From: Epichloe hybrida
Lineage: Eukaryota; Ascomycota; Sordariomycetes; Hypocreales; Clavicipitaceae
Reading direction: 5' to 3'
NCBI GenBank assembly: GCA_019022495.1
Contig: JAFEKR010000006.1
Span: forward strand, 1,922,001-1,986,000
Length of the DNA stretch: 64,000 nt
The first letter of the stretch is position 1. The number at the start of each line of letters is the position of its first letter. Shown here piece by piece: positions 44,249-56,099 of the stretch. The notes below the pieces were generated by a model, which was not told the origin of the DNA, made no database searches, and saw only the letters and a program-made list of their open reading frames with translations. The translations under genes were made by a program, and so were the position numbers.

Positions 44249-47200
44249 ATGTCCGACCAAGAAGACAAGTCTCCCGTCGGAGAGCTTTTGTCGAGTGACG
44301 AATGCTCAATACCACCAGAACAAGATGTGGATTCTGATACGCCTCAGCTTGAAGAGCAAGAAACGAGCGATGCCAACGAACTTGACAATATCAACCACCG
44401 ACTTGACCTGCGAGTCGGGCATATCTCCGAAGTAAGCTCGATTGATGCAAGCTTAGTAGACTCTCTTCCTCGAAGGGCAGCTAGTCCTGTCGATTCAGTA
44501 ATTTCAGGACGTGGTGATTCTTTGCAGGTAAACCCGGACCATGAACCAGTCAAAGCTGTCGCATTTATTCTGCCATTCGACAACTAACCTCATGTGCAAG
44601 GGCTCATACATGTCATCACCCGGAAGCAGTGTTTTGCCCTCAGTAGCCTCTAGGCCTGGCCTTACGAGTCCCTCCCCGTCATTCAGGCCGTTCGATCGTC
44701 GATTTCAGTCTCGCATAACCTCTTCATCCCCCAACACGCCGCGCGCATCCTCGCCCGCTTTCCTCTCAGCCCACAGTCGCAATATTTCTCTCAGTTCCAA
44801 CTTTCTCCTTGACCAGGCCGAAACAGATACCTCCTCACCGCCATGGGAAGTCGTACGATGGACGAGACTGAAGAAGATGAATGGCCAGGCATTTTCGGAA
44901 GCCGGCCGTCGTAGTTTCGGGTCGCCCACCTGTCTTGCCGTATCTGCATTAATCGCCTTGGGCACGTCCAAAGGCATAATCTTGATATTTGATCTTAATC
45001 AGAATCTCAAAATGATCATGGGCCCGGGAACCAGAGGTACGTCTCCCACGTAGGAAATTACCAACAACCAAAACCCTGGGGTGCTAATCATCATTACAGC
45101 TGTCGAATCTGGCACAGTTACCGCCATCGCCATATCCGCAGACCATGCAACTGTTGCTGGTGGACATGCCAATGGAAACATCTTCACGTGGGACACTAGC
45201 CGAGCCTCGAGACCATTTCTATTCATACCGCACCTGGACGCAACCCAGGTCGAAAACAAGACAGCCGATGGTCATGTTCCAAACGCAGCTGTCGTTCACC
45301 TTGGTTTTCTCGGAACGCGCCATACAGCTTTGGTTTCAGCAGATGACCGTGGAATGGCCTTTTCACATTTGGCATCCAGAGGCACCGGTGCATTGGGACG
45401 AACTGTCAGAACAACCAGGATATTAGGCCGGTACCCAAACGCCCCAGCGCCATCTGGGAAGCCTATTAAACCCAGTACAGTTCTTGCTTTTGCCCCCTTG
45501 CCGCTCGGGAATGTTGAGAAAGCGACAGACAGTTTGGGTCTCACTGCCATGCTTACACCATATCTGCTTGTTATCGTATCCACGACTCCGATTGCACGGA
45601 CACAACACAAGTCTGCCCGGCCAAAGGATGTCCCTGCGCATAGTGCAATGACTGGCTGCCTTGCTTGGTTCCCGGCTGTGAAGTTGAAAACTGCGGACAC
45701 CCATACGCGTAGCGAAATATCCAAAGTCAAGCTCGCTTATAGTTGGTCAAACGTCCTCACAATACTCGACGTCGATGAGAGTCACGGCGAGGACAAAGAC
45801 CAGCCTGCATCACTCGAATTCAAAGCTAGGAGCAGGTGGAAATGCGAAGAATCTGTTGCTGCGGTGCAGTGGCTCAGCCGGTCTGTGTTGGCCGTGCTCA
45901 CCATTTCTCAGCGTTTAATTATCCTCGAGGATAGAAGCATGCGCATGACCGAAGCGTTTGATTTGCTGCAGAAACATATCTACCATACCGACCTCTTCTC
46001 CAGGCAACTGCATACTCTTGTGGAACAACTCGACGAAGAAGATGTAAGCATGCACGGAGTAGTGGCTGATGCGTTCTATATGAGCTTCAAAGCCTACAAA
46101 GGGAGAATATTCTTGCTTGGATTCAATGAGGTATCGATCGGAGCCCTATCCAACTGGGCAGATCGTCTAATTGCAATGATGGAGGTTGGCGATTACGTTG
46201 GAGCCATACGATTAGCAACATCATATTATACAGGCGACGCAGATAAGCTCACAGTCGGGCTGCCCGAGGACGCTGCGCTCCGGCACGCCATGGTTCAAGA
46301 CAAGATAATGGAAATCATGTCTGCCTCACTGAAATATGTCTTCACGCAGAGGAAGAAGCGCAAAGAGAATGGCAATGCGGATCACCTGAGAGAGCTAGCG
46401 GAAACTTGCTTCGCCGCTTGTCAAGCCATCGAAGCCCCCGACTTCTTATTCGGCGACATGTACGAATGGTATAGCGAGGTTGAAGTCCAAGGTTTGTTCC
46501 TAGAAACTCTCGAGCTTTGCATTCTTGACGAGGCGATCACAGTCATTCCACCCGTGGTGGTCAAGGATTTGGTCAACCACTATGTGTCTCAAGGCTGGGA
46601 AAGTCGGCTTGAAGAGATGATATGCCACATGCAAACAGCCACTCTCGACCTCGATCAAATCACCCTTTTATGCAAGCAACACAGTCTGTATGATGCGTTG
46701 ACCTATGTGTGGAATCAGGCTCTAAATGACTACATCACACCTATGATCGACCTGCTGAGCCTCCTGCTGCCTCTCATGACGGATGAGGGTAACGTAGGCG
46801 GCACCACAGAAGACGATTACTTCAGCGTGAATGCTCTGAAAATTTTCCCATATCTTTCCTACATCCTCACTGGAAGGGCGTACCCTAACGGTGAATTGAT
46901 GGCCGAAGAGACAGCCTCCAAAGCGAAAGCAGAAATCTACTGGTTCTTCTTTTCCGGCAAGACCATAGAGTGGCCAAAGGGGAGCGGCAAAAAGTTTACA
47001 ACACGACCAGACGATGATTCAGAACCTGCTTTCCCTTACTTACGCATGATACTCAAGTTTGACGCACCCAGTTTTCTGAGCGCCCTCAATGAGGCATTCG
47101 AGGACAGCTTCCTGAACGACCCGTCGGACAACCAGATGAATGGAGGATCCCGGATGGAAATGCCGGAGGAACAGATCTTTGGCATGACGATTAATCGTCA

Positions 47201-49085
47201 GTACGTCCTATCTATTCTGCTCGATGTAATGAATGTCAAGGATTTCGCTCCCGAGGACACCATCTACTTGGATATGTTCATCGCCAGAAATCTGCCCAAG
47301 TTTCCGCAATACCTTCTATTCTCTGGTTCTACTCTTTGCAAAGTTTTGACAGGCCTTTGCAACTATCCTGGCGACGATCTCGCCGAGGATGCACAGCTCA
47401 GTGCGGAGTATCTTTTGTCTGTATACCAACCCTCGGAGATGCAATTGTTCATGCCTCTGTTTAAAAGAGCAGGATTCTACCGAATATTGAAACGAGTTTT
47501 TCGGGTAGAGCACCAATATGGAAATCTCATTGCGGCATATTTTGAGGATCCCGAAGAACAAGAGTCGGTGTTTGAATGCATAGCAGACTGCCTGCGGCCG
47601 CAAAAAGAGCTCGATGCGCGGAAACTACAGGAAGTGCAACAAGTCATCGAGCGACACTGTCGTGACTTGCTAGAGCTTAGTCCTGAGCGGACAGCCAAAA
47701 TACTGGCACGACAGCCGACAGCAGTCCATGAGCATGTTGTCGAGTCTGCAACAGATGACCCGGAACTACAACATGCATACCTGAAGGCTCTCATCGAACC
47801 CGATGGCGCCAATGATGAGCCTTGTCGTCAGGGTGATCAGGGCCTGACCGAACAATATGTGCAACTCATGTGCCGATTTGACCCCTCCCATGTAACGACG
47901 TTTGTCAGCAGTATGCAGCCTACAGACCTGAGGCTTGAAAAGTTGCTTCCAACAATGGAGGAGACTGGTGTTGTTGATGCCGCAGTTGTCCTCATGGCTC
48001 GAGATGGCCAGGTCAACCAAGCCATGGATCGTCTCATCCAGCATTTGTTTACCCTTGAATTGGCATTACAGGGCATCTTGTCCGAAGGCCGCGAATCTGA
48101 CTCGGATGATGTCGAGGATCTTGATTCGGCTGTGATGGAGCTACTCGAGAGCCTTCAGAAGTACGTCCATGTGGGTATATGGCTGTGTCAGGGCCAGACG
48201 AAAACCTCCAAGAAAGTCAAGGTCGTAAAAAAGGGCAGAGAACTTGCAAATGGCAGTCTATCTGCAGACGAATCGTTGTGGCTGAAGTTAATCGACGCCT
48301 GCGTACAATTGACGCGGAAGCTTTCGCCTGCAATGCAAGATGGACTGCGCGCTTCAGCCTTGGATGGAGAGAAGGCCCTGACGCTTCATCGATCGCTTGT
48401 TCAGCACACGTTTACCGCCCTTCTGACGGCAACATCTAGCCAAAGCCAGGTACAGGCCGGCTCGAACCTGCTATCAAACGCGGGAAGCAACCTGTCTTTC
48501 TTGAGGATTCTGCGTGCCTTTCTTACCAATGCCGCCGCATCATCGCCGAGTTTAGCCGACCTGCGGGGCGTTTTGGGTTCCATATTCGCGGCGTATGCCT
48601 ATGAAGAAACGATTCTACGACTATCCAATCGCCTACTGGAGCGAAGTCTGTTCATGAACGTAAATCAATCTGTGCAACTACGACTGCGGGGATGGCGACC
48701 AAAAGGATCAACGTGTGAGGCTTGCGGTCGGCGAGTCTGGGGCCCTGGCGTCGCAGGAGGCTCCGTATTTGAGGCATGGGAAGACAAGCAGGCAGCGGAA
48801 GATGCAGCACGAAGAGAAAGGAAGATGCGGGTTTCGGAAAGAGCAAAAGGCAAGCCAGGGGAGTCAGATGTCAAGAACAAGGGCAAGAGTCTGGACACTC
48901 GGCCATCCAGCATGCTGATGGAGCCAGACGCTGGCGTGGCTGGTAAGGATGCACTCCTAGGGCCGCTGGTCGTACTGGCATGTCGGCATATCTATCATCA
49001 GAGCTGTCTAGACGCGCTGCAAGAAAAGCAGGAGAATGGTATTATCGGAAGAGAGCGAGAACACAAGTGTCCGATCGATGGCTGA
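44249..49085 (+). CDS. VPS8: Vps8, CORVET tethering complex subunit
   Basis: Rab5-effector subunit of the endosomal CORVET tether, acting in vacuolar protein sorting. Exons 44249-44527, 44601-45036 and 45100-49085 (phases 0 and 1), 1566 residues. The N-terminal 150 residues are acidic and Ser-rich. A beta-propeller region follows (residues about 150-450: IALGTSKGIILIFDL, VAGGHANGNIFTWD, LGFLGTRHTALVSADDRG), then the Vps8 central domain and a long alpha-solenoid. The C-terminus is an expanded RING: CEACGRRVWG at about residue 1443, then LACRHIYHQSCLDAL and CPID, with a long basic insert between the Cys pairs. Length fits fungal Vps8. Intron 1 ends at CAAG, a less common acceptor, but has a CTAAC branch point and restores frame. 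Confidence 0.94.
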
Positions 49086-49410
49086 GCACAAAGAGAAGAG
49101 AGGCGCGAGATGTACCATTAGATGTATGACGACGAGATGAGGGCAGCATTTTTCTGCTGAATAATAATCACGAGTAGAAGACACAGTACATGCCCTTTTT
49201 AGAGGGCACTTTGACGCATGCTCGTGCAGGCTGGCCGGAGTACCGGCTCCGTGTCTCCGTGTCTCCGTGTCTCCGTGTCTCTGTCTCCGTGTCTGAAGTC
49301 TGGAGCCCACCCGGCTGGCGCCCCGAGCTTGGTTTTCCTCCGTCAACACCATCACCCATTTTGACGAGCGCAGATGGTCCGCTGCGCAGCTGCGCCAACC
49401 TGCGCCCATA
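49086..49410. repeat. VPS8-GPI19 spacer with GTGTCTCC tandem repeat
   Basis: Short intergenic region. Five to six copies of CGTGTCTC occupy 49247-49294, about 120 bp upstream of the PIG-P start codon. Confidence 0.8.
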
Positions 49411-50127
49411 ATGTCAGCATCGTCCGAGGAAGAAGACGAGGATTACCTCTCCGACAATCAATCCTCGGGATCGAGTTCCGACCACGACTTCCCCCCGCGA
49501 CCGCTGTCGCAAAACTACTTTGCGCCTCCATTCTACGGACGACCTCCCACGCCACTCCCTCCCTCGCCGTCCCTGACATCCGTCCTGCGGCCATCTCGCC
49601 CTACTACTCCCGATCCTTCCGACGAGGATAACATTGCGCCCGTTCCGCACGCGGCACCCCGAGTGCCGACATACGAATACTATGGCTTCGTTCTCTACCT
49701 CTTCAGCAGCCTCACGTTTCTCATGTACCTCCTCTGGAGCTACCTGCCCTCGCCGTTTCTCCACGCCCTCGGGATCTACTACTACCCCAACCGGTGGTGG
49801 GCGCTCGCCGTGCCCGCCTTCATCGTCATGCTGCTGTGCTACATCTACGTGGCCCTGGCTGCGTACAACACGGAGATGCTGACGGTGCCCATGCACAGCG
49901 TGGAGACGATTGTGGACGGCGCAGGGAAGCCGGCGGTGATTGATACCAAGGGACGTCTGAGGGGGAGCGGGAAGAAGGAGAGGAAATGCGATGGCAACGG
50001 GAGGGTGCGGTGGAGGGAGATCTGGAACGAGGGGACGGACGCGGTCATGGACATTCCGCTGGCGGGCGTGTGTGAGGTTCTGTACGGGGAAGGGAGGGGG
50101 GAGGCTGACGATGATGATGGGATTTGA
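49411..50127 (+). CDS. GPI19: PIG-P subunit of GPI-GlcNAc transferase
   Basis: Subunit P of the ER complex that adds GlcNAc to phosphatidylinositol, the first step of GPI-anchor synthesis. Single exon, 238 residues. An acidic, Pro-rich cytosolic N-terminus of about 85 residues precedes the PIG-P domain: YEYYGFVLYLFSSLTFLMYL (first membrane helix), a short lumenal loop with YYYPNRWWALAVPA, and the second helix VMLLCYIYVALAAYN. A basic loop and the conserved end WNEGTDAVMDIPLAGVCEVL follow. ATG 49411 begins MSASSEEEDEDY, which fits fungal homologues with acidic N-termini. Confidence 0.92.
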   Translation: MSASSEEEDEDYLSDNQSSGSSSDHDFPPRPLSQNYFAPPFYGRPPTPLPPSPSLTSVLRPSRPTTPDPSDEDNIAPVPHAAPRVPTYEYYGFVLYLFSSLTFLMYLLWSYLPSPFLHALGIYYYPNRWWALAVPAFIVMLLCYIYVALAAYNTEMLTVPMHSVETIVDGAGKPAVIDTKGRLRGSGKKERKCDGNGRVRWREIWNEGTDAVMDIPLAGVCEVLYGEGRGEADDDDGI

Positions 50128-50461
50128 GCATGTACATGTAGCATGTGTGCATCCGCGGCGAGGCTCACAACACAACAGACTGTAGATATTATGTACAACG
50201 ATGGCTACAATGAATGCGACTTGATATTAATCTTATATGCCGCGTCGTAATAGGCTGCCAGCTGAGCTGCGTCGTGGAAATGGACCCACATCCCCCCCAC
50301 ACCCCACCACAGCCTTGCTGCAAGTCTACCACTACCAAGCTGTCTAAAAATTTCACCTTCGAGTTGAAAACATTCTCTGCTCCCGGCTCGCTGTATCGTA
50401 TCAGGTCCGCCGCCGCCGCCGCCCAAAAGACCTGTGCCTAAGCGGCTCATCTGAAATAATC
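50128..50461. other. Short intergenic region
   Basis: 3' flank of GPI19 and promoter of ROK1; a GCC triplet run at 50407-50423. Nothing else seen. Confidence 0.5.
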
Positions 50462-52570
50462 ATGGACATTCTCAAGGTCTTGTCCCGCGGGATAAAAAAG
50501 ACCAACAAAGGCGGCGCTGCCAAACACAATGCCACCTCCCATTTACCGTCTGCCGGCACCAAGGCCAACCCGCAGCTCTACCACGATCAAGTCCGCGGCA
50601 TGAAGCGCAAGCGCACAGGTGACGAGCCTGGAGCTTCTGCTCCCGTGAACCTACCCGTCGTCGACTATTTTGCTCCAAAACAGGATATTTCTTCCGAGAG
50701 CAAATCGAGTGAATCGCCAATGGCCGAGCGAGCCGCGAGTCCGCAACCAGGACCTACCAAAAAGTTGACCGAGGACGAATGCCGCAAACTCCTGCGGTCG
50801 CATCGTCTCAAGATCACTCTGCTTTCCAAGCACGAGGAGCAGAAGAAGATTAAGAAGCCGAAGAAGAAACAAAGGGCTGTTCTGGAAGAGAAAAAAGAGG
50901 ACAAGAAGAATCTGTTCCCTCAACCTTTGGAATCATTCGGCGACCTGCGAACGACATACGGAATATCGCGCACTGTCGCCGAGAACCTGCTTCGTCAGAG
51001 CTACCGGCTTCCGACTGAAGTGCAAATGGGCAGCCTGCCTCTACTATTACGGCCTGAGCTGGCTTTGAAGGGGGTGGAAAATTTGAGTCACGGGGTGGAC
51101 TTCCTGGCAGTTGCGCCCACGGGAAGCGGCAAGACGATCAGTTTCCTCATCCCGGCGATCGACAGGATCATGAAGAGGCGTGAAAGGGGGGGCGTCCATG
51201 GCATCCGGGAGCTGGAGGCTGTGATTGTAGCCCCGACCCGGGAGCTGGTTCATCAAATAGTGAACGAAGGCAATAAACTTGTTCAGGGAACGGGGATCAA
51301 GATTGTGGCTATGAAGAAGGAGACGCAGCTGGCTGCTGGGCAGCAGCTTATTGTTGACGACGGCTCATCGGATGATGATGATGAGTCTGAGGAAGAGGAA
51401 GAAGAAGAAGACACGAAACGCCAGGGCCAAGGCAAGGGCAAGGGCAAGGCAAAGAAACCTCACCCCGAGACCAAGACGGACATACTGGTGACGACACCAC
51501 AACTTTTGCTCAACTTTTTGGAATCTGGACCAAGTGGAACACACAAGGTTCTTCCGACAGTACGAGATTTGATCCTGGACGAGGCCGATGTGCTGCTGGA
51601 TCCGCTATTCAAAGAGACGACCTTGGGACTGTGGACGGCCTGCACCAATGAGAAGGTGCGATTATCGTTCTGGTCAGCCACAATGGGCTCCAACATCGAG
51701 TCACTGGTCACGGAGGAGCTCAGGACAAGAGCAGAAAACTCGGCGAGCACACAAAAGCCATTCGTGAGACTGGTCGTTGGACTAAAGGACACGGCGGTCC
51801 CCAACATTGTCCACAAGCTCACCTACACAGCGAGCGAGCAGGGCAAGCTTCTTGCTCTACGTCAGCTTCTGCACCCTACAAGCAACGACGACACGGGCCC
51901 ACCGCTTCGGCCTCCGTTCCTCGTCTTCACACAGACCATTGATCGAGCGACGGCGCTTCACGAAGAGCTCAAATACGACATCCCCTTGGAGGCCGGGGGC
52001 TCATCGCGCATCGCCGCACTGCACAGCGGCCTGGCCGACTCGGCTCGCTCGGCCATTATGCGCAAGTTCCGAGCCGGCGAAATCTGGGTCCTCATCACGA
52101 CCGACGTTCTCGCTCGCGGCGTAGACTTTGCGGGCGTCAACGGCGTCGTGAACTTTGACGTGCCCGGCTCTGCGGCAGCGTACGTCCACCGCGCGGGACG
52201 AACCGGCCGAGCCGGCAGAGAAGGCGGCGTCGCCGTGACGTTTTACACAAAGGAGGACATACCGTTTGTCAAGACGGTTGCCAACGTGATTGCCGTGAGC
52301 GAGAAGCAAGCTGGCAAGACGGGCGATGGAGCGGGCGTCCAGAAATGGCTGCTGGACGCCCTCCCCAACGTGGCCAAGGCGGACAGGAAGAAGCTCAAGG
52401 AGCGAGGCGTGGAGTCACGACGGAGCGGTGGTGGGGGCAGGGCGATGATTACATCCAAGAGCGGGTATGAGAGGACGAGGGAGCATAATAGGAAGGGTGC
52501 GATGGATGCGAATAGGAGGAGGAGGTTAGAGGGGCGGAAAGAGGAGGGTGAGTGGGCTGGGTTAGACTGA
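50462..52570 (+). CDS. ROK1: DEAD-box RNA helicase Rok1
   Basis: ATP-dependent RNA helicase of the DDX52 group, needed for release of snR30 and early 18S rRNA processing in the nucleolus. Single exon, 702 residues. The N-terminus MDILKVLSRGIKK is diagnostic for Rok1. Helicase motifs are complete: I APTGSGKT (217-224), Ia PTRELVHQ, II DEAD (373-376), III SAT (405-407), V TTDVLARGVDF, VI HRAGRTGRAG (576-585). An acidic-then-basic insert (DDDDESEEEEEEED with KGKGKGKAKK, residues about 304-330) lies between motifs Ia and Ib, usual in fungal Rok1. The C-terminal tail is basic. Functional partner of Mrd1 in the same window, though 40 kb away. Confidence 0.95.
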   Translation: MDILKVLSRGIKKTNKGGAAKHNATSHLPSAGTKANPQLYHDQVRGMKRKRTGDEPGASAPVNLPVVDYFAPKQDISSESKSSESPMAERAASPQPGPTKKLTEDECRKLLRSHRLKITLLSKHEEQKKIKKPKKKQRAVLEEKKEDKKNLFPQPLESFGDLRTTYGISRTVAENLLRQSYRLPTEVQMGSLPLLLRPELALKGVENLSHGVDFLAVAPTGSGKTISFLIPAIDRIMKRRERGGVHGIRELEAVIVAPTRELVHQIVNEGNKLVQGTGIKIVAMKKETQLAAGQQLIVDDGSSDDDDESEEEEEEEDTKRQGQGKGKGKAKKPHPETKTDILVTTPQLLLNFLESGPSGTHKVLPTVRDLILDEADVLLDPLFKETTLGLWTACTNEKVRLSFWSATMGSNIESLVTEELRTRAENSASTQKPFVRLVVGLKDTAVPNIVHKLTYTASEQGKLLALRQLLHPTSNDDTGPPLRPPFLVFTQTIDRATALHEELKYDIPLEAGGSSRIAALHSGLADSARSAIMRKFRAGEIWVLITTDVLARGVDFAGVNGVVNFDVPGSAAAYVHRAGRTGRAGREGGVAVTFYTKEDIPFVKTVANVIAVSEKQAGKTGDGAGVQKWLLDALPNVAKADRKKLKERGVESRRSGGGGRAMITSKSGYERTREHNRKGAMDANRRRRLEGRKEEGEWAGLD

Positions 52571-52692
52571 ACCCGATGTGAAAAGATATCCAGAACATAG
52601 CAATCTCCGTTGATGTTGATGGAAAATGATACTGCGGGATGTCTGTACTTGCTAAACAGACATTGCCATGGATGGGTCAAATGTAATTCCGT

Positions 52693-52728
<36 letters not shown>

Positions 52729-52848
52729 CTTCAGACGAAGCCCTCTTTTCCGCTAGATAAGCGAGTCCATCACGATCCCTTGTTGCGCATCAGCAGATTG
52801 GAGTATCGAATTAATGGTACGTTCAGAGCCAGTCGTTCTTGGCTTTCG
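52571..52848. repeat. Intergenic spacer with poly(T) tract
   Basis: A 32-T run occupies 52697-52728 between the convergent ROK1 gene and the broken kinase-like gene; on the minus strand it reads as poly(A). Confidence 0.85.
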
Positions 52849-54143
52849 CTACTGCTTTGCTACATCTGAAACGCCATTACTTTTATCCCCTGTTTCTGGC
52901 CACTTCTGAGCCGGTCTCTGCCAATTCAAACCCGTCTTTCCTTGCCGCAGCAGCTCCTTTCTCTCCCAGTAATCACGTTTCACGATCTTTCCGAGCGGCT
53001 CAAGCCCAAGCTCTGGTCCGCGATCCACGGTGGTTTCAGTGAGCGGCGGGTCAGGGAGCGGCGGCCAGTCAATGAAGTTGGGGGCTTGGGTGTTGATCGT
53101 AATCTGGGGTCCCTCTCGCCGTCGCTCACACCACTCATCGAGGACTCGGCGGAACTCGGAGACGGGGTGATCCAGCCGGACATCAGGGTGTTTGTCCCAG
53201 GCCAATTCTTGGACTGCTGATACGTCTTGATCTTCGTGTCTTTTGTCGCGCCGAGCTTGATCACGGGTGATGACCTCGTACATGGTGAAAATGACGCCCT
53301 TGACGTCATTCCGAGGTTCTGAATACCCCGGCCGTCCTATGCGCGCGGAGAAGTTGAAGTCGAATAGCATCAGCATGTCGATTGATTCGTCAATGAGTAT
53401 GTTTCTTGGTGCAACGTCTTGGTGAGCTACGCCCAGATTCAGGTTCAACTCGTCCACGACATCAGTGAGTCGATGAAGCCACTTCAAGTTGAAAAGGCGA
53501 GTCTTGTTCTCATCCAAGGTGCCGCCGGGCACGTATTTCGATGTGAAGCCGACAAGACGACCCTCGAGCTCGTCGACGATTACTTTGTCGAACGGGACAA
53601 TATTCGGATGCTTGAGGCGACACCAGAGGCACATCTCATGCCAATTGAAGCTCAGATGCTGTGCGAGGAAGTAGTATTTGAAAGCAAACTGCATGAGTGT
53701 TAGAAATCTGGGCACGCGAGCGAATTGCGCTTTTTCACCTTGTCATCTGGCCGCATGGAATTGCGATACACGACTAAATCCACATTTGGGCCAAGTCAAG
53801 CAACCTCTTGGAGATCTGCCCGGGATGCGGTCATGATGCCAGGTGGCAGCTGTGCTGCGTCGAGTGACGGCCGGAAGGGACAGAGCGTCTCGTCATCTTC
53901 TGGGTCGTTGGACGAGGAGAGCAAGTCGCCTTCGGGCGAAAGATGGACGAGGTAGGTATCGGGAGGTAGATGATCAATGTGCTTCAAAAGACACGCAAAG
54001 GCCACATCTGGGGATTCTTGCTCTTGGTCCATCTTGCCGGAGACGAGCCGCCGTTGATCCCAGTCGATTACGTTCCATGTGCTCGGGCCGCCTGGATAAA
54101 TTGCGCCGCTTGGTGCGTAGAAACGGTCCTCTCGGTCGAGCAT
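52849..54143 (-). pseudogene. Kinase-like gene interrupted by one in-frame TGA
   Basis: Two exons on the minus strand, 54143-53739 and 53688-52849, joined by a 50-nt intron (donor GTGAAA, branch TCTAAC, acceptor TGCAG) in phase 0, would code 414 residues. Codon 116 is TGA (53798-53796) in DLQEVA-stop-LGPNVDLVVYRN; homologues I recall have Arg (CGA) here, so a single C-to-T change fits. Everything else is intact: FKYYFLAQHLSFNWHEM, LKHPNIVPFD, the catalytic loop HQDVAPRNILID, and LFDFNFSARIG, where DFN replaces the kinase DFG. This kinase-like family is common in Hypocreales and of unknown substrate. No intron removing the stop was found. Either a recent pseudogene, a readthrough gene or a sequencing error. 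Confidence 0.8.
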
Positions 54144-54643
54144 GTTGGCCTGTCTGTGGTTATTGTTGATGTTGTTTTGTATCAAGGTGTGATCCACGAC
54201 ACCTTCTGCGAAGTTTGCAGAGACGACGCACAGTGTAATAACTTGTATCGTAATTTATTACAAGCATATACGGACGTACCTGTTGCGGATGGTACTTGTT
54301 CTGCGGATCCGTACAGCGCAGGACTGGATTTTGCACGGGTGCGGCCCCCCCAGAACCAACATTTACATACTATCCGTGTTGGTGAGCCAAGTAATTTTTA
54401 CTGTTCATCCTACGGATTAATTAGACTGATATAAATGCCCTGTCCGTGCTCCGCCAAAGATCTTTGCACACTTATTAAATAGATTCAAAGAGCCACATGA
54501 TTGTAGAACATGATGTAAAGTGCCTTGCTCGTACTGGCTTGTACTGGCAGAATTGGACTGTACGGATCAAGGTACAAGTCATTCGAGGATCCGCGATTCG
54601 TCGTCGGTCGAGACCCCACCCCTACGAGCCCGTCTGGCAGCTG

Positions 54644-54691
54644 CCAGCCAGCCAGCCAGCCAGCCAGCCATCTGGACATCTGGACATCTGG
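54644..54691. repeat. (GCCA)n plus TCTGGACA repeats
   Basis: Six to seven tandem GCCA units directly followed by TCTGGACA copies; noncoding. Confidence 0.85.
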
Positions 54692-55900
54692 AGGCCGCAG
54701 GCGCCAAGGTGGGCCGAGATGGGTCACGATCGGCACAGACAACGCCGTGGCGGGGTGCTGATTGGCCAAGTGGACCTTGTCCACCAATTTGATGAAACGG
54801 CGAGGCGCATCCATTCATAGCCGGGGCGGGAAGGAGGAGGACGCACACATGTGCCGCACCTGCCTACTCAGGCACCGATCGAGTTTGCACATTTTGATGC
54901 ATCTGCACAGATCCTTGTTGCTTCATTTCTCCACCTCTTTTCTGACGAAATGCGGACATTCTCATGTACAGACTACGGATTACATATCTTTGATAGGCAT
55001 TTTACCTCGGCATTGAATACGACTCTTCTTGGTCCTGGCGCACCACTTCCCATGCCGTCCAATTCAGCTGATCTGCTTGGTTCCCCTGCCAAACGTGCAG
55101 TGCAGGAGCTTCATTGTTGGAAAGACTGGACTTTTTTTTTTTTACTAGCGTGCTAATAGCCAGACGTCTGGCCACGACGGCCACGACGGCCACGACACCG
55201 GCCACGACTAGCATTGCTAGTTTCTGAAGTGCCAGAGTGCTTGCTCAACAGAAGTGGTCGGGCTGGGCTCATTCCTCGCAGCGGCTATGCAACCCAACGA
55301 CTGACGGCGTGTTTGGGCGGATACGGTAATCCGTACTCCGTAACGTGCTTCGTATGTATGTACGGAAGCACGGAAGCACGGAGTAATACGGGGTAGTGCC
55401 CATCCCCCTTTTCAAATTTGCGAGGCGGCAACATGGGCATCAGACTCAGACCCCCGTCAATACATACGGGATTGCTATACGGAGTACGCCGTCATCGTGA
55501 TATTACTAGTCCGTACGGGAGACCCCCCATTCCTGCCTGGCCCAGCCCTTATTTCTCTCTTTTTCCTCTCTGATAAGAAGTTACTGCCTGTGACATTCGC
55601 TGTTGTCCCGATCCTTGCTTCCTGGTTTTTTTTTTTTTTTTTTTTTTTTTTTTGCGAATCCCCTCGTTTCTTGCTTTTCCCTTTTCCTGGTGAGAGGGCT
55701 TCCACGACTGATTCACCTGCCACTCCTTTTTTTTTCGCTGCAACCTGTTGACCGACCCATTCCCATTCCTGGGCACTTATACCTCCAGCCTCTTTTGCAC
55801 ATTTTTCTGTCCTTGCCGGCATCAAGTCTATTGTTCCGGAATCTCCGTCCAGTGAAACAACGGACCTTGAGAGCACCGACTAACTCTCCTGCCACCCAAG

Positions 55901-56092
55901 GTGAGTCAAATTTGTCTTTGTCCACGTCTCAAGGAACGAAACCTATTTCAAGAGTTACTTACCCGCGCGAGAGCAATTTCTTATTTATTTTAATGATTCG
56001 TCTCTTGAAATGGGTTTATTCTCCCTTGAAACCATGTATATCTTATTTTGCTAATATTTGGATGGGTTTTTTTTTTGGCGTTGGTCGTTTAG
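55901..56092 (+). other. Probable 5' UTR intron of TOS1
   Basis: Donor CAAG-GTGAGT, a T-rich interior, branch-like GCTAAT and acceptor GTTTAG lie eight bases before the start codon. This 192-nt intron is longer than the coding introns. Inferred from signals only. Confidence 0.5.
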
Positions 56093-56099
56093 ACTCACG

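Larger units (their letters stand above)
54144..56099. other. Intergenic region and TOS1 leader
   Basis: No gene seen. Contains (GCCA)n and TCTGGACA repeats (54644-54691), a GGCCACGAC repeat (55171-55208), TACGGAGTA copies (55331, 55480), a T27 run (55626-55653), and, next to the TOS1 start, a likely 5' UTR intron from 55901 (GTGAGT) to 56092 (TTTAG) with a GCTAAT branch site. Confidence 0.55.

Noticed and set aside
45296..45730. Minus-strand frame inside VPS8
   Set aside because: Antisense shadow of a conserved coding exon.
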